A stretch of 24,930 nt of DNA, taken from assembly GCA_002435835.1 (NCBI GenBank), contig DIVM01000277.1, positions 1-24,930 on the forward strand, in the 5' to 3' direction. The notes below the pieces were generated by a model that ran no database searches, was not told the origin of the DNA, and worked only from the letters and a program-made list of their open reading frames with translations. Below, one piece after another: positions 7,731 through 15,790 of this stretch (within the stretch, counting starts at the first letter, position 1; every line of letters starts with the position of its first letter). The position numbers and the translations under genes are program-made. The stretch is from Firmicutes bacterium UBA6132. Lineage in GTDB: Bacteria; Bacillota_A; Clostridia; Tissierellales; Sedimentibacteraceae.

Positions 7731-8996
7731 GTGAGTGAAGTTAAAGAGCAAAAACAGAAAAAGCCATTACCCAAATCACGTATTATGGTAAATGAACAAA
7801 CTGCTAAAGTTTATGCTGATGCTTGGGCTGCAGCGGAAAAAGGAGAGCCTGTGGGTTGGTCAACAGCAATATTCCCTCAGGAACTCTGTGAAGCTTTCGG
7901 AGTGCCATTAGTTTATCCTGAAAATAATGCCGCAGGTATATCAGCAAAACATTTAGAAAGTCAGTTTATTCAGCATGCAGAAGGAGAAATGCGGTATCCT
8001 ATAAATATTTGTTCTTATGCAAGATTGAACATTGGCATGGCTGATAAAATCAAACAACCAGGGTGGGAAAGGGTTGAACCAGCAATGCCTGTTCCAACTT
8101 TCTTATGTTTAGCAAACAACAGCTGTACACAACTTGTAAAATGGTATGAAAACTTATCAAGAAATTTAAATATTCCTATATTTTTTGTAGATTGCTTATT
8201 TAACTATTATGAAGAAGAACCTAAACCTCATAAAGTTAAATATTTAAGAAGTCAGATAGAAAATAATATTAAGAAAATGGAAGAATTTTTCGGAAAGAAA
8301 TTTGATTGGGATAAGTTTTTAGAAGTACAAAAAATTTCTCAAATTAATAGAAAATTATTTAATGAAATAGTGGAATTGAATTCGAGAAAACCTTCTCCAA
8401 TGAATGGATTTGATTTATTTAATTATATGTCATGTTTAGTTCTTTGTAGAGGTAAAGAATCTACTACAGAAATATTGAAACAGTTAAAAAGCGAAGTAGA
8501 AGAACATATTGCTAATAGTACATCAACTTACGGTACAACTCCTCAAGAATATCGTGTTCACTGGGAAGGAATTGCATGTTGGCCAAATTTAGGTTATAAC
8601 TTAAAAACTTTAAAAAAATATGGCGTAAATTGTGTTATGAACGGATATGTAACTGCTTGGGATGTAGCATATGAACCTGGAGATTTAGATGGAATGGCTA
8701 AAGCATATCAAACATCTTCTACAAATAGCTTCAGTACACCAAGTATTATGGATATGAGAACGAAGTCCATTAAAAAGTTTGATTGCGAAGGAATGCTTTG
8801 CCATGTAAATAGAAGCTGTAAGCTAATGACATTCCACATTTTTGTAGGTCGTGAACTAATTGAGGAAAATGCTCAAATACCAACAACAAATTTTGATGGC
8901 GACCAATCTGATACGAGGGTATTCAGCGAAGCTCAATTTGAAACAAGGCTTCAAGGACTTGTTGAAGTAATGCAAGCGAACAAGGAGGCTAAATAA
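7731..8996 (+). CDS. 2-hydroxyacyl-CoA dehydratase, first (alpha-type) subunit
   Basis: A 421-residue HgdB/FldB/HadB-family subunit. With the next gene product it forms the Fe-S heterodimer that removes water from an (R)-2-hydroxyacyl-CoA to give the (E)-2-enoyl-CoA by a radical mechanism. The family signature is spread through GWSTAIFPQELCEAFGVP, PINICSYARLNIG, a cysteine-containing LCLANNSCTQL, and FDCEGMLCHVNRSCK. These cysteines are candidates for the [4Fe-4S] ligands. Length is normal for the family. The start is GTG at 7731, with AAGGAG ten bases upstream. The basic N-terminal tail (KEQKQKKPLPKSR) is a little longer than the recognisable domain. Two bases separate it from the second subunit, implying coupled translation. 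Substrate could be an aromatic, branched-chain or polar hydroxyacyl-CoA. Confidence 0.93.
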   Translation: MSEVKEQKQKKPLPKSRIMVNEQTAKVYADAWAAAEKGEPVGWSTAIFPQELCEAFGVPLVYPENNAAGISAKHLESQFIQHAEGEMRYPINICSYARLNIGMADKIKQPGWERVEPAMPVPTFLCLANNSCTQLVKWYENLSRNLNIPIFFVDCLFNYYEEEPKPHKVKYLRSQIENNIKKMEEFFGKKFDWDKFLEVQKISQINRKLFNEIVELNSRKPSPMNGFDLFNYMSCLVLCRGKESTTEILKQLKSEVEEHIANSTSTYGTTPQEYRVHWEGIACWPNLGYNLKTLKKYGVNCVMNGYVTAWDVAYEPGDLDGMAKAYQTSSTNSFSTPSIMDMRTKSIKKFDCEGMLCHVNRSCKLMTFHIFVGRELIEENAQIPTTNFDGDQSDTRVFSEAQFETRLQGLVEVMQANKEAK

Positions 8997-8997
8997 T

Positions 8998-10143
8998 ATG
9001 GCAGATATAAACATTTTATTAAATAAATTTGCAGATATAGCTAATAATCCGAGGACTGTAATGAATAAATACATTGCAGAAGGAAAAAAGGTCATAGGTT
9101 GCTTTCCTGTATATACTCCACAGCCTTTAGTTACTGCATCAGGAATGATACCTATGGGTATTTGGGGAGGACAGGTTACACCAACTGTAGCAGGAAAATA
9201 TAATCCAATATTCACTTGTTCAATTATGAGATCATGTCTTGAAAATGGAATGACTGGGATCTATGAAGGTATGAGTGCTGCTATTATGCCCATGCTTTGT
9301 GATACCTTCAGAGGCATGAGTTCAGGATGGAGAGCCGGAGTAAAAGATATTCCTTTAATTTCATTTATACACCCACAGAACAGATTGGACTCTGGAGCAC
9401 TTGAATTCATGATAGAAGAATACAAAAGTGTTCAAAAAAAATTGGAAGAAATATCAGGGACTAAAATAACAAATGAAGAATTATCAGATACATTGGATTT
9501 ATACAATAAAAGAAATTCTTTAATGAGGGAATTTTGCAAGGAGGCAAACAATCATCTTGATATTGTTACTCCTGTTGTAAGACACAATGTAATGAAAAGC
9601 GCAACTTTTTTAGATGTAAATGATACTATTTCAATTGTAGAAGAATTAATAAATGAATTAAAAAAACATCCAATTTATAATTGGTCCGGCAAAAAAGTAA
9701 TATTGACTGGTATAACTGCAGAACCTGAAGAATTTTTGAATATTTTTACTGAAAATAATGTAGCTGTAGTTGGAGATGATTTAGCGCAAGAATCAAGACA
9801 ATATAGAACTGATTATCTAAATGGCAACTCAGCTATGGAATGTCTTGCTGCTCAGTGGTTTGATATTAAAGGATGTTCAATGGCTCATGAATCTGACAAT
9901 ACAGTAAGAGGACAAATCCTTTTGGATATGGCTAAAAATAATGAAGCTGATTGTATTGCTGTTTGTTTAATGAGATTTTGTGATGTTGAAGAATATGATT
10001 ATCCGTATATATCTAAAATGACAGAAGAAGCAGAATTGCATAGCTTATGCTTAGAAATTGATCAAAGCACACAGGATAACGGACAATCAAGAACAAAAAT
10101 CCAAAGTTATGCAGAAATAGAATTGTTAAATGCTGATGCATAA
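8998..10143 (+). CDS. 2-hydroxyacyl-CoA dehydratase, second (beta-type) subunit
   Basis: A 381-residue HgdB-like second subunit of the dehydratase heterodimer. It shares the family pattern with its partner: GKKVIGCFPVYTPQPLVTASG near residues 29-50, a cysteine at TCSIMRSC, the mid-protein HNVMKSATF, and the C-terminal CLMRFCDVEEYDYPY followed by a typical LEIDQSTQDNGQSRTKIQ. The cysteines in these blocks would coordinate the second [4Fe-4S] cluster. GGAGG in the end of the upstream gene serves as its ribosome binding site, eight bases before the ATG. The gene is intact and of normal length. After it comes a 286-base gap, so the downstream genes may be read through or have their own promoter. 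Assignment is firm; the substrate is unknown. Confidence 0.93.
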   Translation: MADINILLNKFADIANNPRTVMNKYIAEGKKVIGCFPVYTPQPLVTASGMIPMGIWGGQVTPTVAGKYNPIFTCSIMRSCLENGMTGIYEGMSAAIMPMLCDTFRGMSSGWRAGVKDIPLISFIHPQNRLDSGALEFMIEEYKSVQKKLEEISGTKITNEELSDTLDLYNKRNSLMREFCKEANNHLDIVTPVVRHNVMKSATFLDVNDTISIVEELINELKKHPIYNWSGKKVILTGITAEPEEFLNIFTENNVAVVGDDLAQESRQYRTDYLNGNSAMECLAAQWFDIKGCSMAHESDNTVRGQILLDMAKNNEADCIAVCLMRFCDVEEYDYPYISKMTEEAELHSLCLEIDQSTQDNGQSRTKIQSYAEIELLNADA

Positions 10144-10277
10144 ACTAAAAATATAATAACAAGTAAATTATATTAATGTAATATTTCATTCATATGAATA
10201 CTTATATTGATTGGATTTGTTTAATCTCGAGAAAAAATTGGATATTGAAATATTATTAATTGTTATTATTTGTATAA

Positions 10278-10391
10278 CATAAGTTTTGTTTTTTATGGAA
10301 AAATTTCTATGTCTGTTACTTAGTTATGGGAATTGTCATGGCTGCTGCTACAGGAGGCTGCTGTACAATAGTTGGTCTACATCAAAGTTGA
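10278..10391 (+). other. possible gene remnant: hydrophobic reading frame in the 286-base gap
   Basis: The gap between the dehydratase and the cysteine protein holds a hydrophobic open stretch (10278-10391). It contains FYVCYLVMGIVMAAATGG, CCTIVGLHQS and then a stop. Its only start codons (ATG 10326 and 10338) lack a ribosome binding site. Composition is richer in G and C than the surrounding non-coding DNA, with alanine and glycine codons typical of a transmembrane helix. It could be the tail of a lost membrane transporter or a coincidental frame. Nothing else is recognisable in 10144-10429. Confidence 0.25.
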
Positions 10392-10429
10392 CAGTAGAGG
10401 GTATACAATAATATATATGTAGGTGAATA

Positions 10430-10909
10430 ATGATTAAATTAGATGAATATAGAGAAAAAATAATAAATGATTCCAGAAATTATTACAGGGAAGGCCTTAA
10501 TTGTTCTGAGTGTGTATTTAAAAGTTTTTTAGATTTAGGTATATCAGATTTTTCTCCTGAAGTAGTTGCTCTATCAACAGGTTTTGGTGGGGGAATTGGA
10601 ATGACAAAAAATACTTGCGGAGCTGTATCGGGGGCGGCTCTTTGTGTTGGGGCTATTAAAGGAAGAAAAGATCCTTTATTAAAAGAGACGGCTCAGGAAA
10701 GAATTGAAGAATTAACTGACATTTATAGCACGTTTAATAAATTAATAAATGAGTTCACAGAAATATATGGAACTATTTTATGCAAAGAATTAACTGAAAA
10801 TTATTCTGATTGGCATTCAAAAGAAAGAAGAAAAGGATGTCAAGATATTATTGGGTATGCATCTACTTTAGCAATAAAATATGCAATGAATGATGATATA
10901 AAATCATAA
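10430..10909 (+). CDS. C_GCAxxG_C_C family protein (cysteine-rich, putative redox)
   Basis: A 159-residue cytoplasmic protein of the C_GCAxxG_C_C type. The family is defined by spaced cysteines that probably bind a metal or form redox disulfides; no reaction is established. Visible are GLNCSECV (about 23-30), FGGGIGMTKNTCGAVSGAAL with the CGAxxGA core (about 50-70), CKEL (about 122) and RKGCQDII near the C-terminus. All family cysteines appear present. AGGTG five bases before the ATG marks the start. Sixteen bases separate it from the enolase-superfamily gene, so the two are probably co-transcribed. Members often lie near anaerobic redox enzymes, so a role in electron transfer or cluster supply for the dehydratase or reductase is possible but unproven. 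Confidence 0.8.
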   Translation: MIKLDEYREKIINDSRNYYREGLNCSECVFKSFLDLGISDFSPEVVALSTGFGGGIGMTKNTCGAVSGAALCVGAIKGRKDPLLKETAQERIEELTDIYSTFNKLINEFTEIYGTILCKELTENYSDWHSKERRKGCQDIIGYASTLAIKYAMNDDIKS

Positions 10910-10925
10910 AATAGGAGTAGAATTT

Positions 10926-12140
10926 ATGAAAATTACAAGTATAGATGTAATGCAAGTTCCAAGCGGTAATGCAGGTTCATCAAGAGGTGCATGGAGCCCT
11001 GTAATATGCAGGATAAATACTGATGAAGGAATATATGGATTTGGTGAAGCAGGTTTAGCATATGGAAAAGGGTGGAGAGCAGGATTTGGAATGATTCAGG
11101 ATTTTGCAGAAGTCATAATAGGAATGGATCCTATGAAAATAGAACTAATATGGGAAACTATATTTAGAAAAACTTTTTGGGGAATGGGTGGTGGAACAGT
11201 TGTAAATGCTGCAATTAGTGCAATTGATATAGCACTTTGGGATATTAAAGGTAAAGCTTTAAACGTTCCTGTTTATCAACTTCTTGGAGGAAAGACTAAT
11301 GAAAAATTAAGAACATATGCAAGTCAACTTCAGTTTAATTGGGGAGCTAAAATTGATAAACAAGTTTTAATAACTCCAGAAGAATATGCGGAAGTTACTA
11401 AAAAAGCTATTGCTGATGGATATAATTCTATTAAGGTTGATCCTATTATATTTAGCGATCAACTTGACGGAAAAGGACCTTGGAAAATTACTGGGCCATT
11501 GGAAAATAGAGTAATTAAAACTGTGTATAACAGAGTTGCAGCTATGAGAGAGGCTGGGGGGGATGATTTAGATATAATAATAGAAATGCATTCTAACACT
11601 GACACTACAGCTGCTATACAAATAGGTAAAGCTTTAGAGGATTTAAGAATTTTTTATTATGAAGAGCCATGCCATCCATTAAATATACAAAATATCATCG
11701 AAGTTAAGAACAATGTAAATATACCCATAGCTTCTGGAGAAAGAATTTATACAAGATGGGGTTACAGAGAATTTTTAGAACAAAGAGTTCTTCATGTTAT
11801 CCAGCCTGATTTATGCTTATGTGGAGGTTTGACAGAAGCTAAGAAAATATGTGATATGGCTCATACATATGATTGTGCTGTTCAAATTCATGTATGTGGT
11901 AGCCCTATTTCAAAAGCAGCAGCGTTACAAATTGAGGCAGTCATACCTAATTTTATTATACATGAACATCATCAAAGGGCACTTAATTTAGAAAGTAGGG
12001 AAACTTGCATCTATGACTATCAGCCAAATAACGGTATATATGAAATTCCTAATTTGCCGGGTATTGGTCAGGAATTGTCTCCTGAAACAATTAAAAAATG
12101 TAATATTGTTACAATTAAAGAGGCAAGGCCTTATATGTAA
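10926..12140 (+). CDS. enolase-superfamily enzyme, sugar-acid dehydratase-like
   Basis: A 404-residue mandelate racemase/muconate lactonizing-type enzyme. These Mg2+ enzymes abstract the proton next to a carboxylate. The capping domain is residues 1-125; the barrel carries E220-x-H222 (IIEMHSN), E246 (YYEEP), E272 (ASGERIYTRW) and H322 (IHVCGSP). The steps 220-246-272-322 (26, 26, 50) equal those I recall for galactonate dehydratase (183-209-235-285), and H222 falls where its second histidine lies. GERIYTRW and IQPDLCLCGG also resemble that group. The first metal ligand is Glu rather than Asp. The lysine position reads K170-x-D172, not the KxK of mandelate racemase, so dehydration of an acid sugar is more likely than racemisation. 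Its place in a 2-hydroxyacyl-CoA operon is unusual. AGGAG eight bases upstream supports the start. Confidence 0.87.
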   Translation: MKITSIDVMQVPSGNAGSSRGAWSPVICRINTDEGIYGFGEAGLAYGKGWRAGFGMIQDFAEVIIGMDPMKIELIWETIFRKTFWGMGGGTVVNAAISAIDIALWDIKGKALNVPVYQLLGGKTNEKLRTYASQLQFNWGAKIDKQVLITPEEYAEVTKKAIADGYNSIKVDPIIFSDQLDGKGPWKITGPLENRVIKTVYNRVAAMREAGGDDLDIIIEMHSNTDTTAAIQIGKALEDLRIFYYEEPCHPLNIQNIIEVKNNVNIPIASGERIYTRWGYREFLEQRVLHVIQPDLCLCGGLTEAKKICDMAHTYDCAVQIHVCGSPISKAAALQIEAVIPNFIIHEHHQRALNLESRETCIYDYQPNNGIYEIPNLPGIGQELSPETIKKCNIVTIKEARPYM

Positions 12141-12268
12141 TATACATTTTATTAAGAAAGTAAAAGTTAATCTATTTGTTTTAGCTGTGAATTTTATGTT
12201 AAATACAAAATGATCCGATTTACTTGTAATTTATTTATATCAATATCTATCTTTTAAGGAGAATAGTT

Positions 12269-14293
12269 ATGAATTTGAATAGACTGTTTTCACCAGTTAC
12301 TATTAATGGATTGGCTTTAAAAAATCGCGTAGTGATGCCTGCTATTCATCATAGATATACACCTGAAGGATTTGCAACTGATCGTTTTAATGAATATTAT
12401 TGGAAAAGAGCTGAAGGTGGCCCTGGTTTAATAATTGTTGGAGGTTGCAGATTTGACGAATGTGGCTCGAAGTTAGGTATGATGAGTTTGGAAAGTGATG
12501 AATATATTGGTGGGTGGAAAAAATTTACTGATGGCATGCATAGTAGAGGAACTAAGGTCGCTGTTCAGCTTTACCATGCTGGGGGATATATTTTTTCCAA
12601 AGACTTACCCAGTGGTAAACAGGTTCTTTCACCTTCAGCAATAAAATCAAACTATACGAAAGAGATACCTAAAGAAATGACTGTTGAAGAAATCAATAAT
12701 ACAATATCTAATTGGGCAGATGGTGCAGTTCGAGCCATGAAAGCTGGATTTGATGCTATTGAAATAATAGGGTCAGCAGGATATTTAATCAGTCAATTTT
12801 TATCACCGATTACAAACCATCGCAATGATGAGTATGGTGGTTCATGGGAAAATAGATGTAGATTTCCTTTGAAAGTAATTACAACTGTAAGACACGCTGT
12901 AGGTAAGGATTATCCTTTGTTTATGAGAATATCTGGAAGTGATTTTGTGCCTAATAGCAATACTATAGATGATGCAGTACGATTTGCTAAAATCATACAA
13001 AATGCAGGAATTGATGCTATTAATGTAACCGGTGGATGGCATGAAACAAAGGTTCCTCAACTAACAGGCGATGTTCCAACTGCAGGATTTTCTTATTTAT
13101 CTAAATTAATTAAAGATGTTGTTTCCATACCTGTTTTTTCAAGCAATAGATATAATGACCCAGTATCAGCAGAAGAATCGCTATCTTTGGGCAGGGCAGA
13201 TTTGATTTGCGTTGGACGTCCTTTTATTGCTGATGCTGAATGGGCTAAAAAAGCTTTAGAAAATAGAATGGATGAAATAAGGCCTTGTATGTCATGCAAT
13301 CAAGGATGTTTAGCTAATACTTTTTTTGGTAAATCTGTTGAATGTCTTGTTAATGGTTTAGCAGGACATGAGTATTTATATAAAAATAAAACTAAATCAG
13401 TATCTAAAAATGTTCTTGTAATTGGCTCTGGGCCAGCTGGATGCGAATTTTCTATTGCAGCTTCTGAAGCAGGTCATAAAGTTACATTATATGAAAAAAA
13501 AGAATTTGTAGGTGGGCAGTTGTCCTTAGTTTCATCGCCTCCGGCAAAAAAAGAGTTTAAAAACCTATCAAAGTATTATGAAACAATGTTAAAAAAACAT
13601 GAGATTGCTGTTTTTTTGAAAAAGGAGACAACAGCTGATGAAATAATTGATGGTGGCTTTGATGAAGTAGTAATTGCTACAGGTTCAGTTCCTAAAAATT
13701 TACAAATCGATTTATCTAACTCAAATATTCAACTTGTTTTAGTTAATGATGTTTTAGAAGGAAAAGAAATGCCAGGAAAGAATGTTGTAATAATTGGAGG
13801 AGGTTCTGTTGGTTGTGAAACTGCTCAGCTTTTAGCAAGGCAGGGTTCGATTTCAGCAGATGAACTGTTTTTTCTTGAAGTTCAAAAGGCAGAAGCTAAG
13901 CAACGTATTGAATCATTGCTTAATTCATCAGACAGAAATATCGCAATAGTTGAAGTGCAAAAAAGCATTGGTTCAGGGTTTGCAACTGGGACATCATGGC
14001 CTATATTAAAGGATTTAAAGCGGTTAGGGGTTAAAAACTACACTTTATCCAAAATAAACGAAATAAAATTAAACAGTATAACAATTGAAAAATTAGATTC
14101 ATATGGCAATATTGAAAACATTGAACTTCCATGTGACACTTTAATTTCTGCTATAGGTTATAATTCAGAAAATAATTTGTATGAAAGCCTAAAGGATAGA
14201 ATGCCAAATAAACATATTATAGGTGATGCCCAAAAAGTTGGTAAAATATTAGATGCTGTAAAAGCAGCACGTATATTGGCTATGAACATTTAA
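12269..14293 (+). CDS. 2,4-dienoyl-CoA reductase/2-enoate reductase-like flavin and Fe-S oxidoreductase
   Basis: A 674-residue old yellow enzyme-type fusion, the length of clostridial 2-enoate reductases. Residues 1-330 form the FMN barrel: SPVTINGLALKNRVVMPA, QLYHAGG (100-106), IIGSAGYLISQFLSP (166-180), TNHRNDEYGG, CVGRPFIAD. Four cysteines for a [4Fe-4S] cluster follow (C340, C343, C347, C359). A flavin-binding GSGPAG (386-391) and a second dinucleotide motif IIGGGSVG (508-515) complete the NAD(P)H domain. The GSxGYL block is as in FadH-type enzymes. It would reduce the C=C bond of a 2-enoate (or dienoyl-CoA), using NADH through FAD, Fe-S and FMN. AAGGAG nine bases upstream supports the start. 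As last gene of the block it fits removal of the double bond made by the dehydratase, as cinnamate reductase does in phenylalanine fermentation. Confidence 0.9.
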   Translation: MNLNRLFSPVTINGLALKNRVVMPAIHHRYTPEGFATDRFNEYYWKRAEGGPGLIIVGGCRFDECGSKLGMMSLESDEYIGGWKKFTDGMHSRGTKVAVQLYHAGGYIFSKDLPSGKQVLSPSAIKSNYTKEIPKEMTVEEINNTISNWADGAVRAMKAGFDAIEIIGSAGYLISQFLSPITNHRNDEYGGSWENRCRFPLKVITTVRHAVGKDYPLFMRISGSDFVPNSNTIDDAVRFAKIIQNAGIDAINVTGGWHETKVPQLTGDVPTAGFSYLSKLIKDVVSIPVFSSNRYNDPVSAEESLSLGRADLICVGRPFIADAEWAKKALENRMDEIRPCMSCNQGCLANTFFGKSVECLVNGLAGHEYLYKNKTKSVSKNVLVIGSGPAGCEFSIAASEAGHKVTLYEKKEFVGGQLSLVSSPPAKKEFKNLSKYYETMLKKHEIAVFLKKETTADEIIDGGFDEVVIATGSVPKNLQIDLSNSNIQLVLVNDVLEGKEMPGKNVVIIGGGSVGCETAQLLARQGSISADELFFLEVQKAEAKQRIESLLNSSDRNIAIVEVQKSIGSGFATGTSWPILKDLKRLGVKNYTLSKINEIKLNSITIEKLDSYGNIENIELPCDTLISAIGYNSENNLYESLKDRMPNKHIIGDAQKVGKILDAVKAARILAMNI

Positions 14294-14334
14294 ATAAGGC
14301 TATGTTTTAAATTAATGTTGAAAATAATATAATT

Positions 14335-14379
14335 ATTAAGGGAAGTATATAGACTTCCCTTAATTCGTATTTTACGAAT
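14335..14379. terminator. tandem hairpins, probable bidirectional terminator
   Basis: ATTAAGGGAAG (14335-14345) pairs with CTTCCCTTAAT (14354-14364) over 11 bases with an 8-base loop. A second stem, ATTCGTA/TACGAAT (14363-14369/14373-14379), follows immediately with a TTT loop. They lie between the plus-strand reductase gene and the convergent minus-strand gene ending at 14397, so the pair could end both transcripts. Confidence 0.7.
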
Positions 14380-14396
14380 ATTGTTCATTAATAAAA

Positions 14397-14699
14397 TCAA
14401 ATACCCCCAATCAAAGTTCCTAAAAACATGTATAAAAAAGGTAGAACAAGTAAGATGATATTACTAATAAGACCTACTTTTACAAATTTATGAGATGATT
14501 TTTTTAATGATATAAAACATAAAACCAATCCTATTAGTCCTATAAATGGTGCTATAAGTAAAGGCATACCTTGAAGTTTTTGAAATGATGTAATTTTAAA
14601 AAACCAATTTAAATTTAATAATAAAATAATTAAAGGTATTATGCAATAAATGATACCCAATCCATTTCCAGAACCCTTAATAAAAAATTTACTCTTCAT
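14397..14699 (-). CDS. small three-helix membrane protein, unknown function
   Basis: A 100-residue protein without recognisable family. A basic N-terminus (MKSKFFIKGSGNG) is followed by hydrophobic segments at about residues 14-33, 43-66 and 74-97. The pattern GLGIIYCIIPLIILLL resembles small integral membrane proteins often annotated as hypothetical in Clostridia. GAGGAGG nine bases before the ATG is a strong ribosome binding site, so expression is likely. It lies 109 bases downstream of the lipoprotein gene in the same direction. I see no function; both encode envelope proteins and may be related in role. Confidence 0.6.
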   Translation of the reverse strand: MKSKFFIKGSGNGLGIIYCIIPLIILLLNLNWFFKITSFQKLQGMPLLIAPFIGLIGLVLCFISLKKSSHKFVKVGLISNIILLVLPFLYMFLGTLIGGI

Positions 14700-14719
14700 A
14701 TTTCCGACCTCCTCATATA

Positions 14720-14761
14720 ATTATATTTTAGTGTACAATTTTTAACTGTTGCGTACAATTT
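14720..14761 (-). promoter_or_regulatory. possible promoter with repeated AAATTGTAC
   Basis: On the minus strand a TATAAT (14725-14720) lies about 20 bases before the membrane protein's start. The nonamer AAATTGTAC occurs twice upstream, at 14761-14753 and 14741-14733, 20 bases apart (about two helical turns) and flanking where the -35 would be. A repressor or activator dimer on one DNA face is possible. Confidence 0.3.
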
Positions 14762-14808
14762 AAATAATTGCATTAACTCTACCGCACCGTATACTCAGAA
14801 TGTGTGGT

Positions 14809-15144
14809 TTATTGTTTTAATTCGTAAGGAATTTCGGTTACTGTATCTGCTTTATATAAACTATAAACTGACATTATTACATCGTAATATTCTATAATCC
14901 ATTCATCAGATGAAAAACCTTTTACTTCAAAAACTTTGTACTTTTTGTCACCATCAACTATTCCTATTTGCTCACCTCTAAGCGAATCTTCTGGCAATGC
15001 ACTATAAAAAGAATAAATTATACTACCTCTCTGTAACTTTGAGCCATTATTAAGTTCTTGAAAGTTTTCATACTCATTAGCATTACAAGACGTAAAAAAA
15101 GTCATTAATGCAATAATAACCAAAAACAAACGCAATTTTTTCAT
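14809..15144 (-). CDS. small putative lipoprotein, unknown function
   Basis: A 111-residue protein with an export signal: MKKLR, a hydrophobic stretch (LFLVIIALMTFF), then TSC. Cysteine 20 could be lipidated after signal peptidase II cleavage. The lipobox FTSC is weaker than the usual LxxC because of phenylalanine at -3. The mature part (about 90 residues) contains QIGIVDGDKKYKVFEVKGF and SDEWIIEYYDVIMSVYSLYK, probably beta strands, and matches no domain I recognise. AGGA seven bases before the ATG supports the start. It would sit on the outer face of the cell membrane. The gene lies between a small membrane protein and a transposase remnant, typical of an accessory region. Confidence 0.65.
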   Translation of the reverse strand: MKKLRLFLVIIALMTFFTSCNANEYENFQELNNGSKLQRGSIIYSFYSALPEDSLRGEQIGIVDGDKKYKVFEVKGFSSDEWIIEYYDVIMSVYSLYKADTVTEIPYELKQ

Positions 15145-15226
15145 AACAAGTTCCTACCTTACATTATATAGAAAACCTTTACACATTTTTTACAATTATA
15201 ACATTATTTCAAGATTATGTATATAT

Positions 15227-15757
15227 TTATACAAACATCGGCTTTCTTTCTCTAAATTCTGCTGTTTTTGTAAAAGCAGGGGCTACATTGCATTGAACCA
15301 TAAAATTCTTTGCTTTTACAGCTTCTTTGTCATTTTCAAATAATTCAACCCATTTAAACCAATACATATAGTTGTTGATATATTTAGTTGTAAAACCATT
15401 AATGCCAACAATATCAGTACATTTTCTAATAGAATAGCCATTTATCATACATTTTGCATATATAAGCCACATGTCCATTGATTTCTTGCTTTTATATGTA
15501 GCAGAGTTAGTAAAATCAGTAAAGGTCTTTCTACATGATTTACATATGTAACGCTGTTTACCATTATATTTCCCATTTCTTGATACAGTTTTAGCACCAC
15601 AATGAGGACAGATTTTTCCCTTAGCGAGTCTATATTCTTTAACATCTTGTGTAATTTGGTTTACTTGTGAACCTAAAACAATCATTTCCTCTAAAAAAGA
15701 ATATATACGTTGTTGTTGAGGCAAAGATAATTTTTGAATATTGTAATATTGCACCAA
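15227..15757 (-). pseudogene. IS1595-like transposase with in-frame internal deletion
   Basis: The 176-residue reading frame begins with a helical region and a zinc ribbon: C50PHC53 and C72KSC75, with GKYNGKQRYICKSCRKTF and DFTN typical of IS1595-type transposases. A helix-turn-helix (MINGYSIRKCTDIVGIN) follows to about residue 120. It then jumps to a C-terminal block, TTKYINNYMYWFKWVELF, running to the end at MFV. The DDE/DDN catalytic domain that should lie between is absent, so the protein cannot cut DNA. Full-length relatives are roughly 300 residues or more, from memory. Both element ends may be retained. No convincing terminal inverted repeats were found in the AT-rich flanks. It could still bind DNA and act as a dominant-negative partner for intact copies; that is speculation. 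Confidence 0.75.
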
Positions 15758-15790
15758 GGGATAATTATATAAATATTTATAATTTGTCGG

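Noticed and set aside
12013..12213. 66-codon frame overlapping the end of the enolase-superfamily gene
   Set aside because: Overlaps a conserved C-terminus in another frame, has no ribosome binding site and no recognisable sequence.
15191..15788. Terminal inverted repeats of the transposase remnant (ACAATTATAA... versus ACAAATTATAA...)
   Set aside because: Similarity is loose and the sequence almost purely A/T, so it cannot be told from chance.
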